A stretch of DNA of 64,000 bases from Isoetes taiwanensis (taxonomy: Eukaryota > Streptophyta > Lycopodiopsida > Isoetales > Isoetaceae). The notes under the pieces are model-generated. The model did no database searches and was not told the origin of the DNA. It worked only from the letters and a program-made list of their open reading frames with translations. The stretch's first letter is position 1. Every line of letters begins with the position of its first letter. The stretch covers positions 113,669-177,668 of the forward strand of contig JAJEKV010000480.1 of assembly GCA_021234155.1 (NCBI GenBank), given 5' to 3'. This document shows, piece by piece, positions 45,213 through 57,060 of the stretch. Both the position numbers and the translations under genes were made by a program.

Positions 45213-45560
45213 GTGGCAGCTTCGGCTGAGCCGTCGTGGACTCTGGTACACGTAGGACAGCAATCAGCCACATAGACGGGATCATGTGTCTCATGATTGA
45301 CCACGTAGTTTCATCCAACGGCCTAGATCATCAATAAAAATCTACCAGAAAGAGCGCAACGTACGTCCCACAGTCGAGAACTCGAGATATGCACCGTCGA
45401 AATATGGCAATGTGTTCTTAACCACATGCCCTTACAGATTATCTCAATCCAACCGTTGCCCGCCGTCGGATCTTAGCATGGTTATAATGCATAACTTCTC
45501 GAATATTCTACTTCAAAGAATATTCCAGTGATTATTAATGATAATCTCTCGAATATGCCA
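45213..45560 (-). promoter_or_regulatory. Presumed 5' flank of the flavodiiron gene
   Basis: The region upstream of the first ATG holds two CACGTA elements with an ACGT core (45249-45254 and 45302-45307). ACGT-core elements are common in light-regulated plant promoters. No clear TATA box was placed. The transcription start is unknown, and an in-frame upstream stretch without ATG shows that the 5' UTR is at least partly open. Confidence 0.3.
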
Positions 45561-45589
45561 TAATCACCGAAGATGCTTTTTGCGATGGC

Positions 45590-45840
45590 TCTGTTTTGGG
45601 GATTCGTCTGCATTTTGCTATGGCACTCTGTTTTCGCAATTTATTTGCACTCGATGGAATCGTCTGCACTTCATCTATGCTCCGATTCATCTGCACCTGT
45701 TTTTTGGCTTTAGTTTTGCTGATGCATCTGTTTGGATTCGTCTGCATCTATTTTTGGCTTCAACGCCGGTTCGTCTGCCTGCACCAGGCGCCATAGCTGG
45801 TTTGGGCCGACAGAAAGAAGCTCATCTGCATCTCTGATTT
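45590..45840. repeat. Imperfect ATTCGTCTGCA-type short repeats
   Basis: The motif TCGTCTGCA or TCATCTGCA occurs about six times between 45604 and 45835, often followed by CTATTTTTGGCTT. The open frames it creates on both strands have no recognised homology. Confidence 0.55.
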
Positions 45841-46022
45841 GGGGCTTCAACTTTGCCATGCCTTTTCCTGTTTCTTCTTAAGAATGATTTTTGCCTATAA
45901 ATCATTTGCCTTGTTTTTGCACCTGTTCTTACTTATTTTTACTTCAGACAAGAAGCCCATATGCAGAAAATATGTACTCTTAAGCTTGCAGAGCTTTTGG
46001 GGCATCTCAAACGATAGTTAGG

Positions 46023-46079
46023 AAGTAGAAATCATGCAAAATCCGGCGTAAATAAGTAGAAATCATGCAAAATCCGGCG
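46023..46079. repeat. Tandem duplication, 31 bp x 2
   Basis: AAGTAGAAATCATGCAAAAT plus CCGGCG occurs at 46023-46048 and 46054-46079 with one small difference after each unit. Confidence 0.85.
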
Positions 46080-46206
46080 CAGATAACAAGTGCAGATGAA
46101 GCCGAAACAGAGATCTTTGTTGGAGTTGTTTAAAAACGGATTAAAATGTGGCCTTCCTTACCTCCAGCTGAAGAATAGTGGAATCTGCTCGGGCATGTGG
46201 TTAAGG

Positions 46207-46305
46207 GAGGTCAACCTCCTCCTCTCGGGGGCCATGCAAAATAACCTCGGCCTGCGGCCTCGAGGATTATTTTGCATAACCCCCTCAAGGAGGAGGTTAA
46301 CCTCC
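46207..46305. repeat. Nested palindrome (cruciform-like)
   Basis: The left arm (46207-46252) and right arm (46256-46305) are inverted copies with a 3-nt centre and a few mismatches. Each outer end is itself palindromic. The right one, GAGGAGGTTAACCTCCTC (46290-46307), is perfect. The structure would fold as a three-stem cross. It could be a fold-back transposon; no target duplication was confirmed. Confidence 0.8.
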
Positions 46306-46567
46306 TCTTAATTTTTTGTGCTAGGAGAACCCAGGCGAGAAATTGGCACGTGTGTTGGAAATTATCTCCGACCGTTGGGTTCCCAGATGTGGACCACTTG
46401 GCATTTGCAGGAGATGTGTGCCGATTCTTGAAGACCTGATGCCATAACCTTTATAACCTTTTATAAGAATAGATTCGAGCTCTTATATTGTACTTCTGAC
46501 CAATTGAAAAGCAAAAAGGAAATCCAAAACTAGAACCCATCAAACGATTTGCCTCACTCAGTATTAC

Positions 46568-46718
46568 ACATAAAAGTCAAGACGGCGACATTTCGCCTTT
46601 TTTCAGCCAAGATTTAAACCTGTAATAGTTCGATTCTTGATCACCTGAAAATCAGGTCTTTTTATTGCCGGAAAAACAGTCGGGGAGGCTAAAATGTTGC
46701 CGTCTTTGACTTTTATGT
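46568..46718. mobile_element. MITE-like element with about 28-bp inverted ends
   Basis: ACATAAAAGTCAAGACGGCG at the left is matched on the opposite strand at the right end (46691-46718) with few mismatches. The interior (about 95 bp) has no coding potential. A flanking duplication is not clear, so transposon status is inferred from structure. Confidence 0.65.
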
Positions 46719-46721
46719 AAA

Positions 46722-46820
46722 AAAAGGTCGGAGCTCGTTGTTTCGCAGTGAAACAGCTGGCTCGCCACTTCGCGGCTCACCAGACTGTTTCACAACGAAA
46801 CAGCTCGCTCTCGACCTTTT
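46722..46820. repeat. Second inverted repeat, adjoining the MITE-like element
   Basis: AAAAGGTCGGAGCTCGTTGT and TTTCGCAGTGAAACAG on the left pair with CTGTTTCACAACGAAACAG and CTCGACCTTTT on the right. Arms are about 35 bp with small mismatches. Only a few bases separate it from the preceding element. Confidence 0.7.
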
Positions 46821-47574
46821 CTTATTACAAAAAACAGATTTTGGGAAAAAATTTGCCACATATTCTGCAACATCTATCTTGTATCAACAAGCCCTCTTCA
46901 ACTCGTAATATACGCCTGGGACGAATTACTACAAAATTGCGTCAAATTTATACAACATATTTCTTCCTCCATCTTTGTACTGACGGTCACCATGCTTTTT
47001 TTTTTCTCGGGCAAGCAAGAAAACCTGGTCGGCCGCCATATAGCCTGTGCATAGTAGAAGCGGGAGGCTAGATCGAAGGCCCTAGTCATCTGTAAGGTAA
47101 CCAAGGCCAGATTCCTAATTTTTACTGCAGATCGACATTCTGAAGATCTAAACCAGAGAAGCCCCTCCGCCACAGCCCTTCAAGCATATATTTTCTTTTC
47201 CATGAGAAGCAGCTCCCAGCTTCTATCCCACTGCCATAGCCGTTCCTGCATGTAATCCTTTCTGATGGAAGAAGCTCTGAGCCTCCTTTCTACGGATCGA
47301 AAAAAATCCCAGCTAAAACAGAGCCATAGCTATCAGAGTGATTCCTCTTTGAAACTTTTGCTTATCGAAACTGCCATAAGTAGCATTTACCGAAACTGTC
47401 AGAAAAATGTTTACATGGATGGAGCAATAAGAAGCTCGCTATAGCTAGAGCCTTGCCAGCATGGATCTGGGACTACCCTAGCCTGCATAGCCTTGCCTGT
47501 TTTTGCTCCATCCGACGACTGTAGTAGTCCAAGGTGCATTTCGTTTAGAATATGTAGCAATATAACTGGGGGTC
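46821..47574. other. Gene-free stretch
   Basis: Several short open frames occur on both strands, none with recognisable homology. No RNA gene or transposon end is seen. Confidence 0.4.
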
Positions 47575-47736
47575 CCAGGGGATTTAATATGGATGTAAAA
47601 TGACAATTCTTGAAACCATAGACCATATCCAGGGGATTTAATATGAATGTAAAATGACAATTCTTGAAACCATAGACCATATCCAGGGGATTTAATATGG
47701 ATGTAAAATGACAATTCTTGAAACCATAGACCATAT
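47575..47736. repeat. Tandem repeat, 54 bp x 3
   Basis: Three near-identical units begin CCAGGGGATTTAATATG at 47575, 47629 and 47683. Only one or two bases differ among them. A minus-strand frame reads through all three, giving an 18-residue repeat; I regard this as chance. Confidence 0.92.
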
Positions 47737-48317
47737 CCTCAAAACAATTGAACGGGTTGTTTAAAAAAAAAACATAGATTAAAGATAAAAGTTAATTACG
47801 TTAGCTCATGCCTGTTTATGCTCCATAGAGGTCTAGATGCATCCGCCATAGCCGCATCTGCATCCCCCAAATGCAAGGAAAGCTCGCATCCGCCATCACT
47901 GTTCAGCGATAAAATGTCAAGCGGGAAAATGTTTTCTGTACAATTTGCCCACTAGTGTATTACATTCGATATTTTTTGGCCGTTGAGATTCCGGTTGGAA
48001 ATTTTTCTCGGCGGTGCCGCCTCGTTCGGTGGCGCTCCCATGAAATGTTACCGGCCGGAAGATTATCTAATATATTACATGCTTTTTGTATCTTCAACAA
48101 GACTGTGGAAAGCTAAATTTTATAAGCTAAATTGTCCCAAGTGACATGACATCAATATCACAAAAATGGTTCGTCGTGCAAAACATATAATTATACGGTC
48201 ATTTTGCTATGGTTTGCATATGATTCTATTGTTGTATTTGTGTGAGGGTATGTCAGCAGTATTTATAGAACGTGTGTTGTTTTTCCTTGTTAGTTTGCAC
48301 TCCCAACCTATGTTTTG

Positions 48318-48420
48318 ACATACACGCGTGCATGCATTGCATGCATGCACACAGTGTGTGCATACCATGCATGCATGCAATGCATGTACACAGTGCATGC
48401 ATACATGCAATGCATGCATG
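48318..48420. repeat. GCATGCA-rich palindromic low-complexity tract
   Basis: GCATGCATGCAATGCATG-type blocks recur, separated by ACACAGTG. Most of the tract is self-complementary at short range. No coding role is apparent. Confidence 0.8.
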
Positions 48421-49332
48421 TTGATTCTTTTAGTACTTCACGCCATGCAAGGCACATTGCTTACTTTCTTTTTCGGCCATATAGGTATTTTCATATAAGA
48501 GACATACAACATTCATCTTCACGGTAAATTTGCAGATTAGCTTTGTTTGTATAAGAGCTAGAATTCACAAATCTCCAGTTCATACAGATATAGCTTATTA
48601 TGCTCAGTAGCAGTCAGGATGATCTTGTGTTCATCGCAAAGAAGGTCGATACTATGTTCATGAGAATCTCGTTGCTTTTGCTTGTATTTTAGTCCTAAGA
48701 AGAAGAACAGAAGGATATACCTCTCAAAGCATGATTTGCAAGCCTCTTCATCATGTGCATCGACCTAAAGAAAGCTTGAAGTAAGTTTTGCCAAATTGTA
48801 TGATTGCATAGTTTGATTTGCATGCTGGGCAAGGGTTATTCCACAGGAGATCAAAGTTGCAAGTTGTAATAAGCTAACTTGCTGCCAATGGACAAACTTA
48901 CTTATACGATGTTCTGAAATGTAATTCCAATTTGTATCCTAAATATATATTAATATTATTGTGTATATTGGCATACATTTTATTATTATTTACACATTTG
49001 TTTGTCAATTTGTAATGTAAGCGTAAGATTCATAATTGTTATTGCTTTCCTTTATTTGGTCGTTATTTATTTGTTATTTATTGTTATTTCCTTCGACTCT
49101 AAACATATTTCAATGGTCTGGGTGGCCATGGTATTTCTAAGGTATTTGAGACTGCAAGGCAACCTACTAAAAAAGAAGGTGTGCTCGACTAGGGATATTT
49201 ATATTTCGTTGTATTCTACAACATATAGTATCCATGTTCTTTACTGTATTGATATTATTTCATACTCCATGACCCATTTTCTATATAGTTCCATTGCAAC
49301 ATTTTCTAAGTATGGAGCTCGTGTTATATAGA
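48421..49332. other. AT-rich gene-free stretch
   Basis: No gene, RNA gene or element end is recognised between the GCATGCA tract and the target site of element C. Confidence 0.5.
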
Positions 49333-49960
49333 TGATACAACTAAAGATAAACACAACACTTCAAAAGACAAAACTCAATGAATTGAGTAACACTCTCCAA
49401 TCGTTAGGAGATTTAACCACCCAACCGGGCTAGGCTTTGCACAAGATCCGTTACTTGTTGTTAAGACGCAACCAAGAGTTCTAAATTAATAGCAGACAAG
49501 TTTGTTCAGCACTACTACAAGGCACAGGAGTTCTTAAGCACAGAACCGGATTTTCTATATCTCAAGAGAAGGAAACAGTGATATTTATAAGATTACCTAT
49601 TTCCGGTGGAGACCTTTTCTGATTAGAGATATCATTCTAAAAGGTAGGTATTGCCTAATAACAGAGATTCAGGTTAAAATATCACAGATTCGGCCCTTTA
49701 TCTGATGGATTCGGCCCTTTTTCTTAGTATCCGGAGGTTCTGCTTCGTCTCAGATTATTTCGTCGAAGGGGTCGCGGGCCGTTATCAGCCACGCCCCCTT
49801 TTTAATCAAAAACGAACATTTGGTTTTCTAACTTAAATATTAAATGCGCCTATCTATAACCAATTAAAATATACCCCTTATGATTAACTACTAGCCTTAA
49901 GAATAACTCATGTTGCATCTTGCCTGAGCCACTCCCCCAAGCCGGCGTTGAGCCGTAACA
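49333..49960 (-). repeat. 3' LTR of element C
   Basis: Direct repeat of 54719-55333. Differences are concentrated in a few patches, such as 49570-49620 and 49740-49800, where short extra or missing runs occur. Confidence 0.94.
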
Positions 49961-50326
49961 ATCCTTCCCTTCCCGAGGTTAGACGTCCGCGTTAACCTCG
50001 AGGAAAAATTGCCTATCCTTATTCGTCTAAGGATATTTAATTCGATAACTTCAGTTCCTTTAGAAGTTACGGATTTCTCATTTCAATTCAGTTAGAAATG
50101 ACCTCAATTCCTTTAGAGGATTTCCGTTTCCTGGTCCTTTAGAGGATTTTCGTTCCCTTTTCCGTTAGGGATGACCTCAATTCAGTTAAAGGTCTTAATA
50201 TCTTTACAATCGTTAGTAAAGAATTCTATGCATATCAATATCTAGATATTTTATCAATAAAATAATTGTGATTATAATAATATAGAATTCCGATTATAAG
50301 GTTTGAAAATCTCTGAACTTTGTCAA

Positions 50327-50632
50327 TCAGTCTTGCAAAGTTCTTTCATATTCTTCCACCAAGGAATCGTATTCTTTTAATTGAGTCCTAGAATACCATA
50401 CCGCATCGGTGGATGGATGAAATTTAAATTTCACGAGATACCTTCGATAAAAGGAACTTCTAGTTTCCTTATCTTGATGGGTCAATATTTTCTCCGGTTC
50501 CAACACCTCTTCATCATCTTTAATGTTGGGAGGTTCCGATTGCTCCATTCTCTGCAAAATCTCAGGAGAAATTTCACTTCCCTTATAGGGTTTCAGAATT
50601 CCCACATTAATTGCAAGTTTGGAAGCCATCAA
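50327..50632 (-). pseudogene. Integrase C-terminus and chromodomain of element C
   Basis: The frame contains EPEKILTHQDKETRSSFYRR followed by YLVKFKFHPSTDAVW and LKEYDSLVEEYE, the pattern of a chromodomain. It would tether integration to modified histones in heterochromatin. The second aromatic position, usually W in KWKG, is F here. The frame upstream is broken. Confidence 0.85.
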
Positions 50633-51817
50633 TTCGACTTTTTTCGAATTCGGCTTTTACCTCTCGCAAGATATCTGCAAAGTCTGTAGTGGCTTCATCG
50701 GAAGCAGGTACTTCTCCACCTAGTTTCACAATTGGAGATTCCAAAGAATATCTATATACTACTTTAAAAGGAGTTCTTTGGGTAACTGAGTGCACCGTGT
50801 TATTATAGGCAAACTCCAATAGATAAAGATATTCTTCCCACTGGCTTTTCCTTTCAGCAACATAAGATCTCAGCATATCTTCAATAACTCGATTAACAAC
50901 CTCAGACTGACCATCTGTTTGGGGATGATATGCAGTGGAAAACTTTCAAGTCGTGCCTAAGTTTTTCATAAGTCCACCCCAAAATTTGCTACAGAATAGG
51001 GGATCCCTATCTGTTATGATTGCATCTGGCATCCCATGGACCTTAAATATTTCCTTTAAGAAAATCTTGCTTGCTTGCGGAGCAGTCATGCGAGATTTAC
51101 AAGGAATAAAATGAGCCTATTTAGACAACCTGTCTACTACTGTCCAAATTTGATCGTTCTTGTGGATAGTCTTCGGTAACCCGTGAATAAAATCCATGGT
51201 AATATGCTTCCATGGTTTCTCGGGAATAGGCAAAGGCTTACTAATCCAGCAGGCTTACCGGTAGAAGCTTTTACTTGTTGACAAATAAGACATACTTCGA
51301 CATATTTTCTTACATCTCTTTCAAGCTTTGGCCAAAAGAAATGTCTTTTAACGGTTGCCAAAGTAGCTTGAATTCCTCTATGACCAGAATATGGGAGTTC
51401 ATGACATTCCTGTATAACCTTCAACCTGTATGCTTGTGTAACACAAGTACGATTTCGGTAGAGTAATAATCCATTATGAATTCTGTACTCTGCCAAAGGA
51501 TCTCTTCCATCCTTTTGTACCTGTGCATATGGAGTAGCAAAGGAGGGATCGCTCACATATTCTTTTTTCATAGGTTCCAAATCAACAAATTCTGCTACAG
51601 ATATAGCTTGAATACTTATTCGACTTAATGCATCTGCAACCTGGTTCTCCTTCCCAGGCTTATATTCAAGCTGCATCCCTTCAAAATCCTTTATAGCGTC
51701 AATGAGCTTTAATTGCCGCGCATTGATAATATCCTGCGTTTGTATATGTTTCAAACTCTGCTGATCAAAGCGAGCTACAAACTTAGATCCCATAAGATAA
51801 TGCCTCCACTTGTGCAT
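50607..51817 (-). pseudogene. RNase H end and integrase of element C
   Basis: From 51817 downwards the frame covers the end of RNase H (PGKENQVADALSR) and the integrase zinc domain (ELPYSGHRGIQATLATVKRH, CLICQQVKAS), until it is lost near 51200. The catalytic core is broken by shifts between about 51200 and 50880. Then comes EFAYNNTVHSVTQRTPFKVV (50876-50607). No intact triad can be translated. Confidence 0.85.
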
Positions 51818-52460
51818 GAACTAAGGCAATCAATTCCTTTTCATAAGTGCTATACTTTTGCTCTAATGGTTTGAGCATTCGGCTAACATAAGCTAATGGA
51901 TGTCCGTCTTGCATCAATACTGCACCAATAGCATTTCCACTTGCATCCGAACAAACTGTAAAAGGCTTATTCCAATCAGGTAGCACTAATACCGGTTCAG
52001 TTGCCATGTTCTCTTTCAAAATTCGGAAAGCTTCTTCGGCTTCCGGATTCCAAACAAAGGGGGTAGGAAGGGTTAATTTTGCAAAATCCTTCACAAATCT
52101 TCGATAGTAACTGCACAACTGCACAAAAGATCGTAAGTCCTTGAGGTTTTCAGGTCGAGGCCAATCAATAATAACCCTAATCTTTTCGGGATCCATCCGT
52201 ATGCCTTCTTTGGATATGATATGACCTAAATATCCAACTTCTTGCATAAAGAACCTGCTTTTGGACTCATTAACAAACAACTTATTTTGTCTCAGAAGGT
52301 CAAAAACCTGTTGAAGGTGCTTCTTATGCTCCTCAATAGTTCTACTATATATAAGTATATCATCAAAGAAGACTACCACACTTTTCCCTAATACAGGTGC
52401 TAGAACTCTCCCCATAAGACGGCAGAAAGTTGTCGGGCCATTGGTCAGACCAAAAGGCAT
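51783..52460 (-). pseudogene. Reverse transcriptase and RNase H of element C
   Basis: The frame starts at MPFGLTNGPTTF and includes the catalytic VVFFDDILIYS, YLGHIISKEGI and the RNase H start VCSDASGNAIGAVLMQ. The fingers part (52470-52960) is present but shifted and cannot be read in one frame. Confidence 0.9.
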
Positions 52461-53329
52461 TACACCCGAAACTCATAGTGACCAAAAGTTGTTATATGAG
52501 CGCCGTTTTACCAATGTCTTCTTCCCTAATTCGGATTTGATGATATTACGATTTCAAATCAATTTTGCTAAATATGCAAGCACCTCGTAATTCATCAAAT
52601 AAATCATCAGATACAGATGCTTTGGAAATTTATCTTTAATTTGATCGGCTTATTGAGAGCTCTATAATCCCGCACATCCTATATCCCTTGTCTTTTCTTT
52701 TTGATTAGGATAATGGCGTAAAAAAGGGGAACAACTTGGCGTATTATTTGTCGTTCTAACATCTACGCTATCTGTTTCTCAAGCTCTAATTTTTCGAAAT
52801 GACTGACTCTATAAGGTGCCCTATTTGGAGGTTTAGCATTTTCTTGCAACTGTATAGCATGATCCTCTGGACGATGAGGAGGTAGATCTAAAGTTTCCTC
52901 ATCTTTGAAGAGATCGTCGAATTGTCTCAAAAACTATACAACTCGAAAGGCTTTTTGTGATGGAGGGTCAAAGTTTCTCAAGTAAATAAAGTATGATTCA
53001 GCCCATGTATTAACTTCTTAGCCAAGTATGTCGGGGAGGGGTTCGGCTTGAGATGTGGAATCTGTACACAGCTTCAAGGGTTGCCCTTCAACCATTATAG
53101 TTACTGTCTTTTCCCTGTAATTAGGTCGGGCATCATACTGTTCTCGCCATCCAATTCCTAATATCACATCCATAGTACCTAGAGGGGCCATAATCAAAAC
53201 TCTTTCTTGAATCTTGCCCTATTTGGATGGGAGCTACCACATATCTATCCACCTGCGATTCCTAGGACCTTTCAATCCACGCGCTTTGTGATTTTTGTTT
53301 GCAAATCACGGATAGGTAATCTAATTTGT

Positions 53330-53700
53330 ACACCAAGTCCTGCGAGATAAAATCATGTGTTGAACCATCATCAAGTAAAACAGTCACATCTTGACCTTTT
53401 ACTGAACCTTTCATTTTAAACAGCCATGCTTCTGAAGACCTTGTATCATCTTCTGATAAATTCTTTAGGTATGCAATTTGCGGTCTCCCTTTTTCTGTTC
53501 AATATTTTGCAAGCTTTCCTTTATTTCTTTCCTCTCCTTCCCGGAAGTTTGGTCTATCTTCCACATGGTGAGATTGAGCAACTTGCCTTTCCTTTTGGCT
53601 CTTTAAAGCGTACTTTCTTTGTATTTTTATGCGGGGGTTGTATTCTTGGGCGGTTGGATTGATAATGTGGACCCCCACAATTATAACATCCGATCTTTGG
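53330..53700 (-). pseudogene. Protease and nucleocapsid remnants of element C
   Basis: VTVLLDDGSTHDFI (about 53350-53393) is the protease active site; relatives have D-S-G where this copy has D-D-G. Upstream, at about 53650-53690, lies CYNCGGPHYQSNRP, a zinc knuckle whose last Cys has become Arg. Frames are broken between the two. Confidence 0.7.
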
Positions 53701-54020
53701 CCCTTTACTTTGTTCTGTTTAGTCTTACGTCCCATTATTAGGCGTTTTTCATTCCTCCCATTAAACTGGGTCTTACACTCTTCCGGCCCCTTTTTTTTTT
53801 CTTATCTCTTCTATTTTCAAATTTTTTTCGCTTTTGGTCTTTTCGTTCCGCGAAAGCTCCTTCCCATATAACCAACTTACGAGCCTTGGGGTTCAACTTT
53901 TGTTCTGCAGCTCTTGCTTTCTTTTTGCATCTTCCATGCTGACTGGTTCAATAAGATCTAACTCTGCAAATATATCCTCCCTCAACCCATTCACGAACTT
54001 CCTTAAAGAGTTCGTGTTCA

Positions 54021-54400
54021 CTAAGTTCTAACTTGTGAACCTAGATGACTAAATTTCATATAATATTCGGACACTGTTTCACCATCATCCTGTTTAACAA
54101 GGTCCCATTCTTTTTGCAATATCCTGTAATAATTTGCAGGCAAATAATGGGCTTCAAATGTACTAAAAAAGCGCCCCCATGAGTTAACCGGTGCATCAAT
54201 CTGCGACCTTGCCACCAAACTTGAGCTTGTTCATCTAAATCTGTGTCCATAGCTTGCAGTTTCTCCTGTTCGGTCGCGTTAACTCTCTCAAAGAACTTTT
54301 CCCATATCCCCAAGAAACTTATTACTTGCATTGGCTTAACAGACACTCCGCCAGTAAAGTATGGCAGATCAACTTTTTCCAACCATTTAGGAGCCTTATC
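54021..54400 (-). pseudogene. Gag of element C
   Basis: Two overlapping frames give VDLPYFTGG, FFERVNATEQEKLQAM, LDEQAQVWWQG, then (shifted) WGRFFSTFEAHYLPANYYRI and ETVSEYYMKFSHLG. This is the retrotrans_gag domain of plant chromoviruses. A frameshift near 54200 breaks it. Confidence 0.85.
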
Positions 54401-54718
54401 CCTTTTAGTTGACGTATCAGTTTCAGTAGTCTTTAGAGGCTTTGGGTTGCCGATTATCTGGCGGATTTTCAGTGTGGTGGTGGATGAGCAGTGGAGGGTC
54501 TACGGGTAATGGAGGTGGGCATTATTGGGAAGAAAACCATAAAGTAGAGCAATCGCTCTAATTTATCCGGTAATCCTCACGGGGATGTAAGGCGTGGTAG
54601 TGCTATCACGGGTAGCGATGAAATCGGCGGTTCGGGGCTGGCGATATTGCTCCGAGAGATATTGTAGCGGTGTGCCATCGTCCGCGAGGTCTAAGATCGA
54701 GCAAGCTCGATACCAACT

Positions 54719-55333
54719 TGATACAACTAAAGATAAACACAACACTTCAAAAGACAAAACTCAATGAATTGAGTAACACTCTCTCAATCGTTAGGAGATT
54801 TAACCACCAGCAGGGCTAGGCTTTGCACAAGATCTGTTACTTTTGTTAAGATGCAACCAAGAGTTCCAAATTAATAGCAGACAAGTTTGTTCAGCACTAC
54901 TACAAGGCACAGGAGTTCTTAAGCACAGAACCGGATTTTCTATATCTCAAGAGAAGAAGCGGTGATATTTATAAGGCGGATTACCTATTTCCGCGGTGGA
55001 GACCTTTTACGTCGAGAGATATCATTCTAAAAGGTAGGTATTGCCTAATAACAGAGATTCATGTTAAAATATCACAGATTCGGCCCTTTATCTGATGGAT
55101 TCGGCCCTTTTTCTTAGTATCCGGGGGTTCTGTTTCGTCTCAGATTGTCGCGGGTCGTTATCAGCCAACGCCCCCTTTTTAATCACGAACATTTGGTTTT
55201 CTAACTTAAATATTAAATGCGCCTATCTATAACCAATTAAAATATACCCCTTATGATTAACTACTAGCCTTAAGAATAACTCATGTTGCATCTTGCCTGA
55301 GCCACTCCCCCAAGCCGGCGTTGAGCCGTAACA
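54719..55333 (-). repeat. 5' LTR of element C
   Basis: Partner of 49333-49960, starting TG and ending CA, followed by target duplication ATAGA. Confidence 0.94.
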
Positions 55334-55493
55334 ATAGAACCACCCATGCACACCTCTAGGCCATCTTTGGTTCCTTTTTTTTTTTTTTTAAATTTCCGTA
55401 CACATTTCGTACAACATTTATATTTATTCCGTACAGATTATGTAGCTTATTAATAATAATATATTAATACAACTTTCTATACTGTGAGGGGCT

Positions 55494-56767
55494 GTACAAA
55501 GAGGAATAGAAGCCAAATGCATAGCCATCCGATGATAATTCTATAAAGATTCTCTTAGAGTCTTCAAGACTCTCAAAAGATACCTCAAGGTTCTTTGAGA
55601 TTCCATCAATGTTCATTATATTTCCCAAGACCCCTTGATGATTCCTAAACATTCCCTTAGATTGCCCAATGTTTTATGTAAATCCCACTCAAGTAAAATA
55701 CACTTTCGGTGTGAAAGATTCTCCTAAGATTCCAAAGAGATTCCCTAGATTCTTAAAGTTATACAAAAATTCCTATAGATTTCCAAAGATTCCTCTAGAT
55801 TCTCCAATATTCCATGTAGATTCCCCTAAATTCTCTTAGATTCTAGGAAAATTCCTAAATTCTCCAAGATTCCATCAAGATTCCTTTAGATTCTCAAAGA
55901 TTTTTTTGAAGATTCCCTTTGATTTCCAAAAATTCTTTTTCGATTCCATAGATTCCCTAGTATTCTCTTGAGATTCCCTTAGATTCTCAAATATTATCTT
56001 AAGATTCCTCTAGATTCCCCAAGTTTCTATGTAGATCCTCCTACATTCTTTTAGATTCTATGAAGATTCCCTAGATTCTACAAGATTCCATAAAAGATTC
56101 AAGAGGGTGCGTACAAATTTGACTAGAAGCCAAATCCAGGTCGCATGAAGATTCTATAAAGATTCTTCTAGATTCTTCAAGAACCTGAAAAGATACCCCT
56201 AGATGCTATGAGATTCCATCAATGTTCCCTTAAATTCTCTAAGATTCCATAAACATTCCCTTAGATTGTCCAATACTTTATAAAGATTCCCCTGCAAAAC
56301 ACACCCATTGCGAAATATTCACCTAGATTCCATAAGATTCTACAAAGGTTCCCTAGATCTTAAAGTTCAAGAAAGATTCCCCTAGATTTCCAAAAATTCC
56401 CAAGGTTTCTCTAGATTCCTCAAGATTCTATGTAGATTCTCCTAGGTTATACAAAGATTCCACGAAATTCTCCAAGATTCCATCAAGAATCCTCTATATT
56501 CTCAAAGATTTTGTGAAGATTCCCTTAGATTCCCATAGATTACCAAAGATCCTCTTCAGATTCCCCTAGATTTCTTAAAATTCTCTTGAGATTCCCCTAG
56601 ATTCCTAAATATTATCCCAAGATTACTCTATATTCTCCAAGTTTCTATATAGATTCTCCTTAGATTTTTTTAGATTCTATGAAGATTCCTCTAGATTCTC
56701 TTTTGACTCTCATAGATTCCCTAAGATTCTCTTGAGATTCCTTTAGTTTCTCTAAGATCTTATGAAG
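55494..56767. repeat. AGATTCC-type array with a 617-bp higher-order repeat
   Basis: The whole stretch is built of short units around AGATTCC, AGATTCT and CAAGATTCC, spaced about 10-25 bp. Beyond that, two long copies are recognisable: GTACAAA...AGAAGCCAAAT...TTCTATAAAGATTC begins at 55494 and again at 56111. The order of later blocks (AAAAGATACC, GAGATTCCATCAATGTTC, ACATTCCCTTAGATTG) is also conserved. No open frame of interest is found. Confidence 0.85.
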
Positions 56768-56876
56768 ATTTTTTTTTTTTTTTGGAGAGAATGAGATATT
56801 TTTTCCATTAATTAAATATCAAAAAGTACATTATAAGCAACATGGTGTTGCTATAGATACTAAATATAAATATTAA

Positions 56877-57060
56877 AGGAAGGAAGGAAGGAAGGAAGAA
56901 ACTTTTGTGTCCACGGAACCCAATCGGGTTATGGGACCACAAGTACAAAACGGGACCGAAGTCCCTAACCAGAACAAGGACCGAAGCCCACAGAACAAAC
57001 CATAATCACCATGGCCCAGATTAAAAACCACCTGGGAAAAAACTGTTAGGCAAACCAGTC
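56877..57060 (-). mobile_element. 3' fragment of the (CTTC)n-tailed LINE family (copy 3)
   Basis: The (GGAA)n run at 56877-56896 is the tail. Inside it lie GTCCACGG, the hairpin AACCC-AATC-GGGTT (56917-56930) and TGGGACC, in the same order as at the 3' end of LINE copy 1 read on the opposite strand. It sits in the 3' part of the L1. The outer end is approximate. Confidence 0.8.

Larger units (their letters stand above)
49333..55333 (-). mobile_element. Ty3/gypsy chromovirus C, decayed
   Basis: A 6.0-kb element with LTRs 49333-49960 and 54719-55333 (TGATACAACT...GCCGTAACA), flanked by the 5-bp duplication ATAGA (49328-49332 and 55334-55338). Coding is on the minus strand. The 5' LTR is followed by TTGGTATCGAGC (54706-54717, minus strand), close to the initiator-Met tRNA primer site. 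The 3' LTR is preceded by the polypurine tract GGGAAGGGAAGGAT (49961-49974). Order is gag, protease, RT, RNase H, integrase, chromodomain. LTRs differ by roughly 4-5% by eye, so it is older than elements A and B. Confidence 0.95.

Noticed and set aside
45535-45837. Open frames on both strands at a His/Leu/Phe-rich segment
   Set aside because: Generated by imperfect TCGTCTGCA repeats; no recognised domain.
47411-47734. Minus-strand frame with an 18-residue repeat, possible repeat protein
   Set aside because: It follows from three copies of a 54-bp repeat, a multiple of three; no homology and poor start context.
48318-48420. Possible CRISPR-like or regulatory repeat array of GCATGCA units
   Set aside because: Units are short, palindromic and without spacers of constant length; this is ordinary low-complexity sequence in a plant genome.
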